Shown: in pieces, positions 50,858 to 60,503 of the stretch
Numbering within the stretch: the first letter of the stretch is position 1
How the letters are laid out: every line of letters begins with the position of its first letter
Assembly (NCBI GenBank): GCA_018266055.1
Contig: JAFDYT010000004.1
Span: forward strand, 48,893-112,892
Source: Bacteroidota bacterium
Lineage (GTDB): Bacteria > Bacteroidota > Bacteroidia > Cytophagales > Cyclobacteriaceae
Direction: 5' to 3'
DNA: 64,000 nt
Notes under the pieces: generated by a model
What the model was told of the DNA's origin: nothing
Databases searched by the model: none
Seen by the model: the letters and a program-made list of their open reading frames with translations, nothing else
Position numbers and translations under genes: made by a program

Positions 50858-52778
50858 GGATTTCAAGTTTTCCGAGTTTTTTGAGTTCATATTCTTTGGT
50901 CATTAAAAAAATCAGTGGCGTTACCAATAGGATGTGTGTAGATGATGTCAGTACGCCCCCGATCATGGGCAATACGATGGGCTGCATCACATCACTGCCT
51001 ACACCGGTGGCCCACAGCACCGGTACAAGACCAAACAGTGCCACCGATACAGTCATTAGTTTTGGTCTCAGGCGCTTGGCTGCTCCGGCAATCACATATT
51101 CTTTCAAGTCGTTCATCGAGATGGTCTCGCGGGAGTTGCCTTTTAGTTCAACCAGTTGACGCATGGCATCGTTGAGATAAATTACCATCACCACACCGGT
51201 CTCTACTGCAATACCAAACAAAGCAATAAAACCTACCGCTACTGCCACCGAGAGATGAACCCCGTAGAAATAAATCATGTAGGCTCCTCCTATAAGTGCG
51301 AAGGGAACTGTTATCAAACTAAAAAATGCTTCACGAATGGAGTGGAACGCAAAGTACAATGAAAGGAAAATGATGATTAAAACAATTGGCGCTATCAGTG
51401 TAAGCGTGCGCTTGCTTCGTATCAGGTTCTCATATTGTCCACTCCATTCTATGTAGTACCCATTGGGCAGGCCGGTAAGTTCCCGATTGAGTTTGTCAAT
51501 GGCCTCCTGTACCGTACTTCCCAAATCACGATCCCGCACATTAAAGAGGACTGCCCCACGAAGCATAGCATTTTCTGAGTTGATCATCGGGGGGCCGTCC
51601 TCAAATCTAAAATCAGCAACAGCAGAAAGCGGTACAGTACCCAAGGCTGGCGTTGAGATTGGAATCCGTTTCAGTTGATCTAAACTGTTACGGTAGTCCT
51701 GTGACAATCGTACATTGATCGAAAACCGCTGACGACCTTCAATCGTCTTACTGACGGGAGTTCCTCCAATGGCTGACTCCACCATCATGTTGACATCATC
51801 TATCGTTAATCCATAGCGTCCGATCTCGCCACGTTTAATGTCAACCACCAAATATTTTCCGCCCGTTATCGGCTCGGCATACAAATCTTTTACCCCGCGC
51901 ACACTCTCCAAAGCAACCTTTACCCGCTCTTCAATGACATATATGCTATCCAGATTCTGGCCATACACTTTTACCCCCACGTCTGTACGTATCCCGGTTG
52001 CCAGCATGTTGATCCGGTTAATAATAGGTTGAGTCCATCCGTTGACCACGCCCGGTATTTGCAGTTTCGCATCCAGCTCGTTCACAATATCCTTTTTGGT
52101 GATCCCGGGCCGCCATTCACTTTTTGGTTTTAGCATAATAATCGTTTCGATCATGCTGATGGGTGAATTATCAGTAGCCGTACTGGCGCGGCCTGCTTTG
52201 CCCAATACCTTATCAACTTCCGGTACCGAGTGAATGATCTTGTCCTGCACTTGCAGAATGCGTTTTACTTCCGCATTTGAAATATCAGGAAGCGTTACCG
52301 GCATGAAAAGAATAGATTGCTCATCCAGCGGAGGCATAAATTCCGAGCCCAGGCTGATGATCAAAGGGACACTGATAACTAAAGCCGCTATATTGATCCC
52401 GATGGTGGTCTTTCTCCACTTCATGCACCAGCGGATCACAGGTTCATATACTTTTTCCAAAATCCTATTGACAGGATTCGCGTGATCGTCTTTGAATTTG
52501 CCTTTCATGAAGAAGGAGATCAATACGGGAGCCAGTGTTACAACCAATAAGGCATCGACCAGCATGATAAATGTCTTCGTATAGGCAAGGGGATGAAATA
52601 ATTTCCCTTCTTGCCCGGTGAGCATGAACACGGGCAGAAAAGATGTGATAATAATGATGGTTGAGTAGAACACTCCGCGCGAAACCTGCTTGCTCGATTT
52701 TTCAATTATTGCAATACGCTCTTCCTCTGTAATCCAGGGCTCTTCTTTTTTTCGTGAGAATATTTTTGAGAATTTCAT
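50841..52778 (-). CDS. cusA: CusA-type RND pump, C-terminal half
   Basis: This 645-residue protein starts M-K-F-S-K-I-F-S-R-K-K and continues the CusA family from just before the fifth membrane helix (V-S-R-G-V-F-Y-S-T-I-I-I-I-T-S-F). The periplasmic part shows R-A-S-T-A-T-D-N-S and methionines near N-R-I-N-M-L-A-T-G-I, the usual CusA metal site region, and the last helices end with P-M-I-G-G-V-L-T-S-S. The first half of the pump is a separate gene whose stop lies 10 bases upstream, in another frame. Both halves look intact and free of internal stops, so a two-chain pump is possible. Confidence 0.9.
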   Translation of the reverse strand: MKFSKIFSRKKEEPWITEEERIAIIEKSSKQVSRGVFYSTIIIITSFLPVFMLTGQEGKLFHPLAYTKTFIMLVDALLVVTLAPVLISFFMKGKFKDDHANPVNRILEKVYEPVIRWCMKWRKTTIGINIAALVISVPLIISLGSEFMPPLDEQSILFMPVTLPDISNAEVKRILQVQDKIIHSVPEVDKVLGKAGRASTATDNSPISMIETIIMLKPKSEWRPGITKKDIVNELDAKLQIPGVVNGWTQPIINRINMLATGIRTDVGVKVYGQNLDSIYVIEERVKVALESVRGVKDLYAEPITGGKYLVVDIKRGEIGRYGLTIDDVNMMVESAIGGTPVSKTIEGRQRFSINVRLSQDYRNSLDQLKRIPISTPALGTVPLSAVADFRFEDGPPMINSENAMLRGAVLFNVRDRDLGSTVQEAIDKLNRELTGLPNGYYIEWSGQYENLIRSKRTLTLIAPIVLIIIFLSLYFAFHSIREAFFSLITVPFALIGGAYMIYFYGVHLSVAVAVGFIALFGIAVETGVVMVIYLNDAMRQLVELKGNSRETISMNDLKEYVIAGAAKRLRPKLMTVSVALFGLVPVLWATGVGSDVMQPIVLPMIGGVLTSSTHILLVTPLIFLMTKEYELKKLGKLEIHEVKH

Positions 52779-52788
52779 GGGAGTTATT

Positions 52789-54081
52789 TTAAGAGTTACC
52801 GGATTTCTTGGCCATTACTTCCGCATAGCGTTGGGAAAGATGTTTGTACGCATTTTCAGACATGATGATACCGTTGTCAACAATCACCCCAATGGCCAGG
52901 GCAACGCCCGTAAGCGACATGATATTGGAGGAGATGTTAAACGCGTTTAGTAAAATGAAAGCTGTGGCGATGGTGATTGGTATTTGAATGATTATACTTA
53001 ACGCACTTCGCCAGTGAAACAGAAAAATGATCACGACCAATGAAACAACGATCATTTCCTCGATCAGTGTCTTTTTAATGGATGACACCGATTCTTCGAT
53101 CAACTCACTACGGTCATAAGCGAGATTGAACTTCATCCCTTGTGGAAATCCTTTCGCCACTTCTTCCATTTTCTTTTTCACTTTTTTGATCACTTCATCT
53201 GCATTTTCTCCATAGCGCATCACGACAATGCCTCCCACGGCTTCACCTTCTCCGCTCACATCGAAGATGCCAAGCCTCAATTGCCCGGTCATTTGAACTG
53301 TTGCCACATCTTTGATGGTTACCGGAATTGAATTCACGGTCTTGAGAGGTATCATTTCAATGGCCTCCACATTCTTGATGTACCCCGTTGTCTTAATGAC
53401 ATAGCCAATGTCATTCACTTCAAATTTTCTACCGCCTGCTTCGTTGTTGTTTGAGCGAACGGCTTGAATCACCTGCGGGATAGAAAGTCCGTAGTAGGTA
53501 AGTTTATTGGGATTGACCGTAACCTGGTATTGCTTTTCAAATCCTCCGAACGAAGCCACTTCGGCAACGCCCGGTACATTTTGCAAACCGAACTTCACAT
53601 ACCAATCCTGAATGGCCCGCTGCTCGCCAAGGTCCATCCCGGGTGCTTCCAGTGTGTACCACAAAATATGGCCTACACCTGTTCCATCGGGCCCGATGGT
53701 TGGCACAACGCCTTCCGGCAACAGGCGCGAAGCATAGTTTAATCGCTCCAGCACTCGTTGCCGTGCCCAATACACATCCACATCATCTTCGAAGATGACG
53801 TACACGAAGCTCATCCCGAACATGGAAGTGCCCCTCACATATTTTATGCGGGGCAAGGCCTGCAGGTTGGTAACTAATGGATAGGTTACCTGGTCTTCCA
53901 TGATTTGTGGGCTTCGGCCCATCCATTCGGTGAACACGATCACCTGGTTTTCTGAAAGATCGGGTATGGCGTCAATCTTATTCACCTGCACCGAATGCAG
54001 GCCCCACCCGAACAGCCCCGCTGCGATCAGCAGAATAACAAAGCGATTGTGAATTGAGTATGAAATGAGTTTTTCAATCAT
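52789..54081 (-). CDS. cusA: CusA-type RND pump, N-terminal half
   Basis: The 430-residue protein contains the first helix (F-V-I-L-L-I-A-A-G-L-F-G-W-G), the first periplasmic loop (V-D-V-Y-W-A-R-Q-R-V-L-E-R-L; P-D-G-T-G-V-G-H-I-L-W) and helices two to four. The last of these has A-I-G-V-I-V-D-N-G-I-I-M-S-E-N, where the aspartate is part of the proton relay. It ends in the cytoplasmic loop between helices four and five (A-E-V-M-A-K-K-S-G-N-S). In full-length relatives this loop connects directly to the sequence now encoded by the next ORF. It is the first gene of the cus operon after the HYC_CC_PP-type gene. Confidence 0.9.
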   Translation of the reverse strand: MIEKLISYSIHNRFVILLIAAGLFGWGLHSVQVNKIDAIPDLSENQVIVFTEWMGRSPQIMEDQVTYPLVTNLQALPRIKYVRGTSMFGMSFVYVIFEDDVDVYWARQRVLERLNYASRLLPEGVVPTIGPDGTGVGHILWYTLEAPGMDLGEQRAIQDWYVKFGLQNVPGVAEVASFGGFEKQYQVTVNPNKLTYYGLSIPQVIQAVRSNNNEAGGRKFEVNDIGYVIKTTGYIKNVEAIEMIPLKTVNSIPVTIKDVATVQMTGQLRLGIFDVSGEGEAVGGIVVMRYGENADEVIKKVKKKMEEVAKGFPQGMKFNLAYDRSELIEESVSSIKKTLIEEMIVVSLVVIIFLFHWRSALSIIIQIPITIATAFILLNAFNISSNIMSLTGVALAIGVIVDNGIIMSENAYKHLSQRYAEVMAKKSGNS

Positions 54082-54212
54082 TTGAATAGAAAATATAAAT
54101 AGTGACTAGCCTAACAAAGAGGGAGGAGCAGAAATTTTAAGCAGAACGCCTAAAAAATGCGAACGCGCTTTTCCCTTACTAAGGAAAGCACACTGCTCCT
54201 AAAAGAATGAAA

Positions 54213-54644
54213 TCAGATAAGGAATGACTGAACGAGTAGGTGAATATCTCGTTCTATGATGGGTGGCCTGTAGTGTAAGAAATGAGTATCGGCTAAACTT
54301 ACAATAGGATTGAATTCCGGAGCTATATCAGCAACCGGAAGAAAAATGTATTGATAGCTTTCAATGGATATTTTGTCGGATGCTTCGTACGTGTATTTAT
54401 CCGAATCAATTTTAAAGGTAGCATCTTCACAGCATCCTTTGTGATTGATTGACGTGTGGCTTGTGCTTCCGCGATGATCGCAAGCATTGTCATGCTCCTC
54501 GCACTGCTGGGCAGCGCCAAAAATTGACATGCTTTGTACCTCGCCTCCACAAAAGTGAAAACTGATGGAATGACTGATTACGGAAACCAGAACAAAGAGG
54601 GCCAGCGACCCTGCCAATATTTTTCGTGTAGTTTTCAACAGCAA
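54213..54644 (-). CDS. HYC_CC_PP-type secreted protein
   Basis: The 143-residue protein has no ATG start; TTG at 54644 or 54638 is likely. It has a signal peptide (L-A-G-S-L-A-L-F-V-L-V-S-V), an H-F-C-G-G-E-V motif near residue 30, a Cys/His-rich middle (C-E-E-H-D-N-A-C-D-H; K-G-C-C-E-D) and the end Y-R-P-P-I-I-E-R-D-I. This matches the HYC_CC_PP family of Bacteroidota, short periplasmic proteins often found before heavy-metal RND genes. It is probably a metal-binding accessory of the CusCBA pump. It lies 131 bases upstream of cusA. Confidence 0.8.
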   Translation of the reverse strand: MLLKTTRKILAGSLALFVLVSVISHSISFHFCGGEVQSMSIFGAAQQCEEHDNACDHRGSTSHTSINHKGCCEDATFKIDSDKYTYEASDKISIESYQYIFLPVADIAPEFNPIVSLADTHFLHYRPPIIERDIHLLVQSFLI

Positions 54645-54725
54645 GCAAATATACGATAAATCTACAGACTTCGTTGTTACATAATTTTGCCAAAGAATTA
54701 CAAAATTCTCTGAGTAGAGGACTTT

Positions 54726-55604
54726 TTAGCCCAAATTCGAGTTTTTCTGAACATGTCCGGTTGCCAACTCCTTATGCGCTTTCCTCAATAGTGATTTATG
54801 CTTTTTGTCAGGAATGGGGAACTTCACATCGAGTTCGCAAAATTTTTCACAGAGTATATAGGAAAGCATAATGCGGGCATTCTTTTTATCATCGGCTGGG
54901 AGGATATACCAAGGGGCATGTTCGGTAGAGGTCTTTCTAATACATTGCTCATACGCGCGTTGATAGTGCTTCCAATGCTTGCGCTCCAAAAGGTCATCCA
55001 TTGAAAATTTCCAATTCGATGATGCGCTGTCAACGCGCTTCAAAAGTCGTTTTCGTTGCTCTTCTTTTCAGAGATGTAGAAAAAACTTCATGACAATCAC
55101 CTTGTTTGCCGTGAGGTACTTTTCATATTCGTTTATTTGTGAGCAACGCTGGTTAAACCAATCTTCTGCTATATTTCGTATGCTATCTGGATGAACCGAA
55201 GGGACAATGAGATCTTCATAATAAGAACGGTTGAAAATTCCGATCATACCCAAGGACGGAATTTTTTGTTGGTAGCGCCAGAGATAATCATGCTGAAGTT
55301 CTTCAACGCTGGGTTTTTTGAAACTGGATACGCTACAACCTTGCGGGTTAACCCCCGACATTACATGCCGAATCATGCTATCTTTACCTGCGGTGTCCAT
55401 CCCCTGTAGTATGACCAGCAGGGTGTGAGTGGCCGAGGCGTAAAATTTAAGTTGTAAGTAATCAATATTCTTTTTGTACTTAGTCAAGAGTTTTTTGTAA
55501 TCCTCCTTGTCGGCATACAGTGCTTTGCTTGCGGTGGGCATGTCATCCAAACTGAATGGACGATTTGGTTTTACTTTTAGTATGTCGATTTTTTCCCGCA
55601 ACAT
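54726..55604 (-). pseudogene. ppk2: Polyphosphate kinase 2 interrupted by an in-frame UGA
   Basis: The reading frame from ATG 55604 covers 292 codons of a PPK2 protein but has one stop, TGA at 55068-55070, after F-F-L-H-L. The family continues there with S-K-E-E-Q, and the bases after the stop read K-E-E-Q-R-K-R-L-L-K-R in the same frame, so a single change TCA to TGA explains it. The first part (178 residues) holds Walker A (G-M-D-T-A-G-K-D-S at 68-76) and the R-S-Y-Y-E-D Walker B region; the lid part (N-W-K-F-S-M-D-D-L-L-E-R) is after the stop. PPK2 transfers phosphate between polyphosphate and nucleotides. It may be dead, read through, or a base error. Confidence 0.85.
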
Positions 55605-55607
55605 ATC

Positions 55608-57296
55608 CTATTGGTTGGTCAGTATTACGAATTGCATAGGCCGCAGTTTGAGTTTGATGTAGTGCCTTGTGCCATCTGCACTTTCATGTACTACTATTTT
55701 GCCGCTATCACCAAACAGAAATTTATAGTACCGTTTCTTTTCGATCGCCTGCTGCTTCACGGTCACGTATTCTTCCCTTTCATCCTCGGGCGAAGTGTTG
55801 AAGACCACCACTATTTCCTGATCAAACAACACCCGTGAAAAGGCAAGCAGGCATTTGGCACAGTCCGGCAAATGAAAATTTATGCCGTCCGTTGAAAGCT
55901 TGCGCATGTGCATGTGCCCAAACTTCAACACAGAACTTTGTTTTCGCAAAGAAGCAATTTGAGAAATGCTTTGATACACTTTACCTGATTTGTTTAATGC
56001 ATTAGTTGCCTGATCTTCCAGGCAGAACATTGCTTCGCGGATACTCGAATCGTCCTCGCCCGAGCCATCAAAGCCTTGCTCTGTTCCATAGTAAATGCAG
56101 GGCGTGCCCAAGGCGCACAATAAAAACCCAACACCCGCAATAACTTGTTCTTCCGTAGCATCTTTTCCAAACCGATGTTTGATGGACTGCCCCACCTGGT
56201 CGTGATTGTCTAAAAATGTAACCAGAAATTCACCGAACTCCCCGCGCCCCAGCGCATTGGCGTGCAGGGATTGGTATCGGTCGATCAATCGCTCCGGTGA
56301 GGCCTTGCCTTTAATGACATCGGCTAAAATATGGTACAGTGGGAAATCCAAAACAGAATTAAGTCCATAGTAAATATTTTGCCCATCTACAGAGACGGTG
56401 GTTTTAGGGCCAATGTATTTGTTGTATAAATCTTCAGAACCTACTAATTCCCCAAACAGGAAAAAATTCTTTTTGCCCAATGAGTAGGCATATTCGCGGA
56501 TGTGCGAACAAAACCGGCTGATGGCCCCTTCGCCCATGTGTTTCACGGCATCCAATCGAAAGCCATCTACATCTACTTCTTTTATCCAATAGCAATGGCA
56601 TCCGATCAGGATGTCCTGCACATATCGCGCCTCAGGAGAGTCATCCATTCGGAAGGATTTTAGTTCTTGGAAATCGCCTTCGCGTGTTTCCGGATAGGCG
56701 TCAAAATTCCGTATCTGTCCCTTGCGGCCATACAACTCGGGCTCGCGCAGTTCAATGGGGATGGGACGGTCATCTGATCGCCAGCCTGCCAACGGAAATG
56801 TTGCTCCATTAAAATAGTAATAAGGTTGATCATCGGGATAAAACCAATTGTTACCCGAATGATGAAGTACAATGTCCAGAAATACGCGCATATCGAGTTT
56901 GTGAGCCGCGTCCACCAGTTCTTCCAAGTCTTCCTTCGTGCCAAACCTTTTATCAACGGCCAGGTAATTCTGAATGGCGTAACCATGATACGATTCAGGA
57001 TTATTTTCAAAAAGAGGGCTAAGCCACAAGGCGGTGCATCCCAAGCCAGAGATGTAATCGAGGTTATTAATGATGCCGCGGATGGTACCTCCACAGATTT
57101 TTTTCAATTGTTGCTGGTTTCCAAACCCATGAAGCCCAGGTTTATTCATCGGCTTCCGGACGTTGTCATCGTGAAAGCGATCCACCAACAAAAAGTAGAT
57201 GAATTCCTCGCGCCACTCGCGGTGGCAATTCTTCCAATATTTTTTATCGGGCTTCGGGGCAAGGTCAATTTCATTAATAGACCAAATAGGTTTCAT
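55608..57296 (-). CDS. GH13-family alpha-amylase-like enzyme
   Basis: The 562-residue protein has no signal peptide, so it acts in the cytoplasm. The (beta/alpha)8 barrel shows D-I-V-L-H-H near residue 141, the nucleophile Asp249 in D-G-F-R-L-D-A-V-K-H, the acid/base Glu283 in F-G-E-L-V, and Asp366 in F-L-D-N-H-D. A C-terminal beta domain follows. It would cleave or rearrange alpha-1,4 glucans or trehalose-like sugars; the exact specificity is not evident. It starts 28 bases after the SRPBCC gene and ends three bases before ppk2, so the three form one transcript, which suggests storage-sugar use under stress. Confidence 0.9.
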   Translation of the reverse strand: MKPIWSINEIDLAPKPDKKYWKNCHREWREEFIYFLLVDRFHDDNVRKPMNKPGLHGFGNQQQLKKICGGTIRGIINNLDYISGLGCTALWLSPLFENNPESYHGYAIQNYLAVDKRFGTKEDLEELVDAAHKLDMRVFLDIVLHHSGNNWFYPDDQPYYYFNGATFPLAGWRSDDRPIPIELREPELYGRKGQIRNFDAYPETREGDFQELKSFRMDDSPEARYVQDILIGCHCYWIKEVDVDGFRLDAVKHMGEGAISRFCSHIREYAYSLGKKNFFLFGELVGSEDLYNKYIGPKTTVSVDGQNIYYGLNSVLDFPLYHILADVIKGKASPERLIDRYQSLHANALGRGEFGEFLVTFLDNHDQVGQSIKHRFGKDATEEQVIAGVGFLLCALGTPCIYYGTEQGFDGSGEDDSSIREAMFCLEDQATNALNKSGKVYQSISQIASLRKQSSVLKFGHMHMRKLSTDGINFHLPDCAKCLLAFSRVLFDQEIVVVFNTSPEDEREEYVTVKQQAIEKKRYYKFLFGDSGKIVVHESADGTRHYIKLKLRPMQFVILTNQ

Positions 57297-57324
57297 AATC
57301 TTTCATGGTTAAATAAATAATATT

Positions 57325-57843
57325 TTAAGAAATCAATTCTCCAGTTTCTTCAATGTGTCTTTTTCCACTCATAAGTAATTTCTTGGCATCCTCTAACATA
57401 TGTTTTAAGCACCATTTGCAATACCAATCTGCAAACAAGAAGGAGAGTAAGTTGTGAAATATTCCCTTCGGTTTTTTGTAACTGATGGAGAGGCGTGCGC
57501 ACGTACTTCCCATAGTTTCTGTGAGCATCAGGTGCATGCGATACCATGAGTAAATAATTAGTTCCGGCTCGCCAATCGTTTCCCAAATCTTCTCTTCTCC
57601 AGGAATCCACCTGGTCACTCTAACGGTAAAGTCCATTTTAAAACCCATCATTTTCCCTGTCCATTGGTATTTGGTTCCCAAACCGGTATGGTGGTCAGTC
57701 AGGAACTGTAAGTCGAGTTTACCTCCCATCATCATCGCAGAAGATTGCGTCATGTGTGTTCCCGTAACACCCAAATTATCGAGGCAATGAAAGACAATGT
57801 CAGTCGGAAATGGGTAAGTGGTAGTTCGCGTAAGTGTTTTCAC
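57325..57843 (-). CDS. SRPBCC/START-like ligand-binding protein
   Basis: The 172-residue protein has the SRPBCC pattern: it begins T-R-T-T-T-Y-P-F-P-T-D-I-V-F-H, has beta strands with W-T-G-K-M-M-G-F-K-M-D-F-T-V-R-V and I-P-G-E-E-K-I-W-E, and a long C-terminal helix (W-C-L-K-H-M-L-E-D-A-K-K-L-L). Such proteins bind lipids or polyketides in a deep pocket. A Met-rich loop (S-S-A-M-M-M-G-G) is notable. It overlaps the end of the P-type ATPase gene upstream by four bases and so is made with it. Confidence 0.8.
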   Translation of the reverse strand: MKTLTRTTTYPFPTDIVFHCLDNLGVTGTHMTQSSAMMMGGKLDLQFLTDHHTGLGTKYQWTGKMMGFKMDFTVRVTRWIPGEEKIWETIGEPELIIYSWYRMHLMLTETMGSTCARLSISYKKPKGIFHNLLSFLFADWYCKWCLKHMLEDAKKLLMSGKRHIEETGELIS

Positions 57844-60503
57844 TGGCTTATCATTTTAAATGTCTTTGAAATTTGAATAAGAACGAGCGAGGTGAAACTC
57901 ATGCCGATAGCAATCAACCAATCTTCATAAGACATCGGGTATATGTCAAGTGCTTTTCGCACGATGATCACTTGGTAGGATAGGAACAACAAAACAAAAG
58001 ATGCAACGGTGGCATACCACACATACCTATTCGTAAAAACTTCGTTTTTAAAAAAGTTGCTGCTACCCGATGAACTCATGTTGAAGACATGGAACAACTG
58101 AGATATGATTAAAGTAAAAAACAAGATGTTGTTGCATAGCTCTGGATTCCAGCCTTCCGTTTTGTGTACCGTGTGATGACTTATGAAAACGGCCGCGAGT
58201 GTGGTAATGGTAATGATTACCGAGTAGTAAATCATGGCGATCCATCTTTTCTTGTCGATGATCGGCTCCTCGGTGTTGCGTGGCGGTTGTTTCATAATAG
58301 AAGCACTGCCCGCTGTGACCCCGAGCGCAAGTGCAGGAAGAACATCGGTGATGATGTTGATGTACAAAATCTGCAATGGGAAAAGCTGAAAGTGCAGGTT
58401 TAGTACCGAGGCAACTGCTATTACAAACAATTCGCTCATGTTACATGAAAGCAGGAAGATGACAAACTTTCTGATGTTATCGAAAATGATGCGGCCTTGG
58501 CGGATGGCTAGCACAATGGAAGAAAATGAATCATCTTTCAAAACCATATCGGCAACTTCCTGGGCTACCTGTGTACCGCGCAGACCCATCGCTATCCCAA
58601 TGTCTGATTTTTTAAGGGCTGGCGCGTCGTTCACACCGTCTCCGGTCATACCCACAATCTTTTTTCGATCTTGCAACACCGTGACCAGGTCCAGTTTTTG
58701 CTTTGGGCTTACACGGGCAAATACGGGTGTGCTTATCCAGCGATCCTTTTCATCTTCAGTTACGTGCTCATAGTCACTCATATCTTTACCGTTCATCACA
58801 GCCTGCTTGTCATCTTCCATGATGCCCAATTTGCGTGCAATATTTTGAGCGGTCGATGGGTGATCGCCTGTGATCATAATAACCTTGATGCCTGCTGATT
58901 TGCACTCCTGCACGGCAGCGAACACCTCCTCACGAGGGGGATCTATCATGCCCATTAGGCCGAGGAACACTAAATCTGCCGACAGGTTCTTCTCATCTGC
59001 TGAAGAAGTCTTGCTTCCAACAGCAATCACCCGAAGGCCGGATGCCGCCAGCTTTTCAGACTCTGATAGCCATGTCGCTTTAAGATCGGCATTAAATTCA
59101 TGCTCTCCGCTCGGGTCGGCTATCCGGTTGCAGCGATTGATCAGTTCTTCGCTGGCCCCTTTTGCATACACCCGCAGGCCATCCTTTGTGCGATGCATAG
59201 TGGCCATGATCTTTGTGTCCGAAGAGAAAGGTTCTTCTTTTACCAATGGGTTATCCTTCCGGAGAGATTCTATGTTTGATCCTTGTTGTTGAGAAAACTT
59301 GAGGAGCCCTATTTCAAGTGGGTCGCCTGTTTCCTTGCCCACTTCTCCAAGGGATGCCGTATTGCACAAAATTGAGGCCCACACTATTTGTTGAAAAGAC
59401 GGTTCATCTGTGTCGGCTTTTTTTGAATTGCCTACATCATATTTCCCGGAAGGAGTTACGATGAGATTGACTTCAATTTTGTTTTGCGTGAGCGTGCCTG
59501 TCTTATCGGTACAAATCACATTCGTGCCTCCCAACGTTTCCACTGCAGACAGTTTCTTTACAATCACATTGTGCTTGGCCATTCTAAGCATTCCCTGGGC
59601 CAGCGCAAGTGTTGCCACAATCGGCAGTCCCTCTGGTATGGCGGCCACGGCCAGTGCAATGGAGGTCTCCAGCATTTCAAGGAATTTTTGTCCATTTAAA
59701 AGGCCTGCAAAAAATATGATCACCACCAAAGCCACTGTTATTTTGATTAGCTTTTTACTAAAACCCTCCAGCTTTTTCTCCAGTGGTGTGGCAGCCTGTT
59801 CGGCTGATTGAACCAGGCTGGCAATTTTACCAAGTTCCGTCAGCATACCTGTGCTGGTAACAATGCAGCGCGTATTTCCCTTTGCGATGAAAGTACCCTT
59901 GTACAACATGTTGGTGCGTTCTGCCAAGGTGGTCGCCTCATCCAATTGCCCTTCGTTTTTTTCTACTGGAAGCGATTCGCCCGTCAGTGCTGCTTCATCC
60001 ATCTGAAGCTGAGATGGCCGGAAAATCCTGCCGTCAGCAGGAACCATATCTCCTGCTTCAAGGAATATCAAATCACCGGGCACCAGTTCTTCTGCGTTGA
60101 TCTCAGTCGTTGCTCCATTGCGAATAACTTTAGATGGGAGTATGGATAATTTTTTCAAAGCTTCCATCGAACGCTCGGCTTGGTACTCCATATAAAATCC
60201 GATTATGGCATTGATTAAAATCACCACCAGTATGGCAAAGCCATCGAGCCACTCCTGAAAGAAAAAAGACAAACCCGCTGCAACTAGTAAAAGGTAAACG
60301 AGTGCATTGTTGAATTGGCTCATAAACGTCAACCACAGGCTTTTTTTCTTTTCGTGGCTGATTGCGTTTCGTCCTACGATGTCCAACCGCGATGCCGCCT
60401 CCTCGGGAGTCAACCCTTTTTCAGCATCGGCTTGATATTCGCGAAGGATGTCTTCCTGCGATTTGCTATGGACAGGTTGCCTCAATATTTCAGTGTTGAT
60501 CAT
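57840..60503 (-). CDS. P2-type cation-transporting ATPase (calcium-pump-like)
   Basis: The 887-residue protein has ten predicted membrane helices and the cation ATPase N-terminal domain. It has L-T-G-E-S in the actuator, the P-E-G-L-P ion site motif (P2 group, as in Ca2+ pumps), the phosphorylation site C-T-D-K-T-G-T-L-T, and T-G-D-G-V-N-D-A-P. Unlike the copper ATPase it has no metal-binding N-terminal motif and no C-P-C/C-P-H. Ca2+ or Mn2+ is the likely cargo. It overlaps the nuclease gene upstream by 14 bases and the SRPBCC gene downstream by four. Confidence 0.93.
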   Translation of the reverse strand: MINTEILRQPVHSKSQEDILREYQADAEKGLTPEEAASRLDIVGRNAISHEKKKSLWLTFMSQFNNALVYLLLVAAGLSFFFQEWLDGFAILVVILINAIIGFYMEYQAERSMEALKKLSILPSKVIRNGATTEINAEELVPGDLIFLEAGDMVPADGRIFRPSQLQMDEAALTGESLPVEKNEGQLDEATTLAERTNMLYKGTFIAKGNTRCIVTSTGMLTELGKIASLVQSAEQAATPLEKKLEGFSKKLIKITVALVVIIFFAGLLNGQKFLEMLETSIALAVAAIPEGLPIVATLALAQGMLRMAKHNVIVKKLSAVETLGGTNVICTDKTGTLTQNKIEVNLIVTPSGKYDVGNSKKADTDEPSFQQIVWASILCNTASLGEVGKETGDPLEIGLLKFSQQQGSNIESLRKDNPLVKEEPFSSDTKIMATMHRTKDGLRVYAKGASEELINRCNRIADPSGEHEFNADLKATWLSESEKLAASGLRVIAVGSKTSSADEKNLSADLVFLGLMGMIDPPREEVFAAVQECKSAGIKVIMITGDHPSTAQNIARKLGIMEDDKQAVMNGKDMSDYEHVTEDEKDRWISTPVFARVSPKQKLDLVTVLQDRKKIVGMTGDGVNDAPALKKSDIGIAMGLRGTQVAQEVADMVLKDDSFSSIVLAIRQGRIIFDNIRKFVIFLLSCNMSELFVIAVASVLNLHFQLFPLQILYINIITDVLPALALGVTAGSASIMKQPPRNTEEPIIDKKRWIAMIYYSVIITITTLAAVFISHHTVHKTEGWNPELCNNILFFTLIISQLFHVFNMSSSGSSNFFKNEVFTNRYVWYATVASFVLLFLSYQVIIVRKALDIYPMSYEDWLIAIGMSFTSLVLIQISKTFKMISQ

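Noticed and set aside
54124-54200. AGGAGCAG and CTGCTCCT facing each other over 61 bases upstream of cusA
   Set aside because: Eight-base arms at this distance are not unusual, and no stable hairpin or T-run follows, so neither a terminator nor an operator can be claimed.
54646-54653. TATATTTG on the minus strand, a match to the Bacteroidota -7 element, just before the HYC_CC_PP gene
   Set aside because: No TTTG at the right distance upstream is found, and the element lies too near the TTG start for a normal leader.
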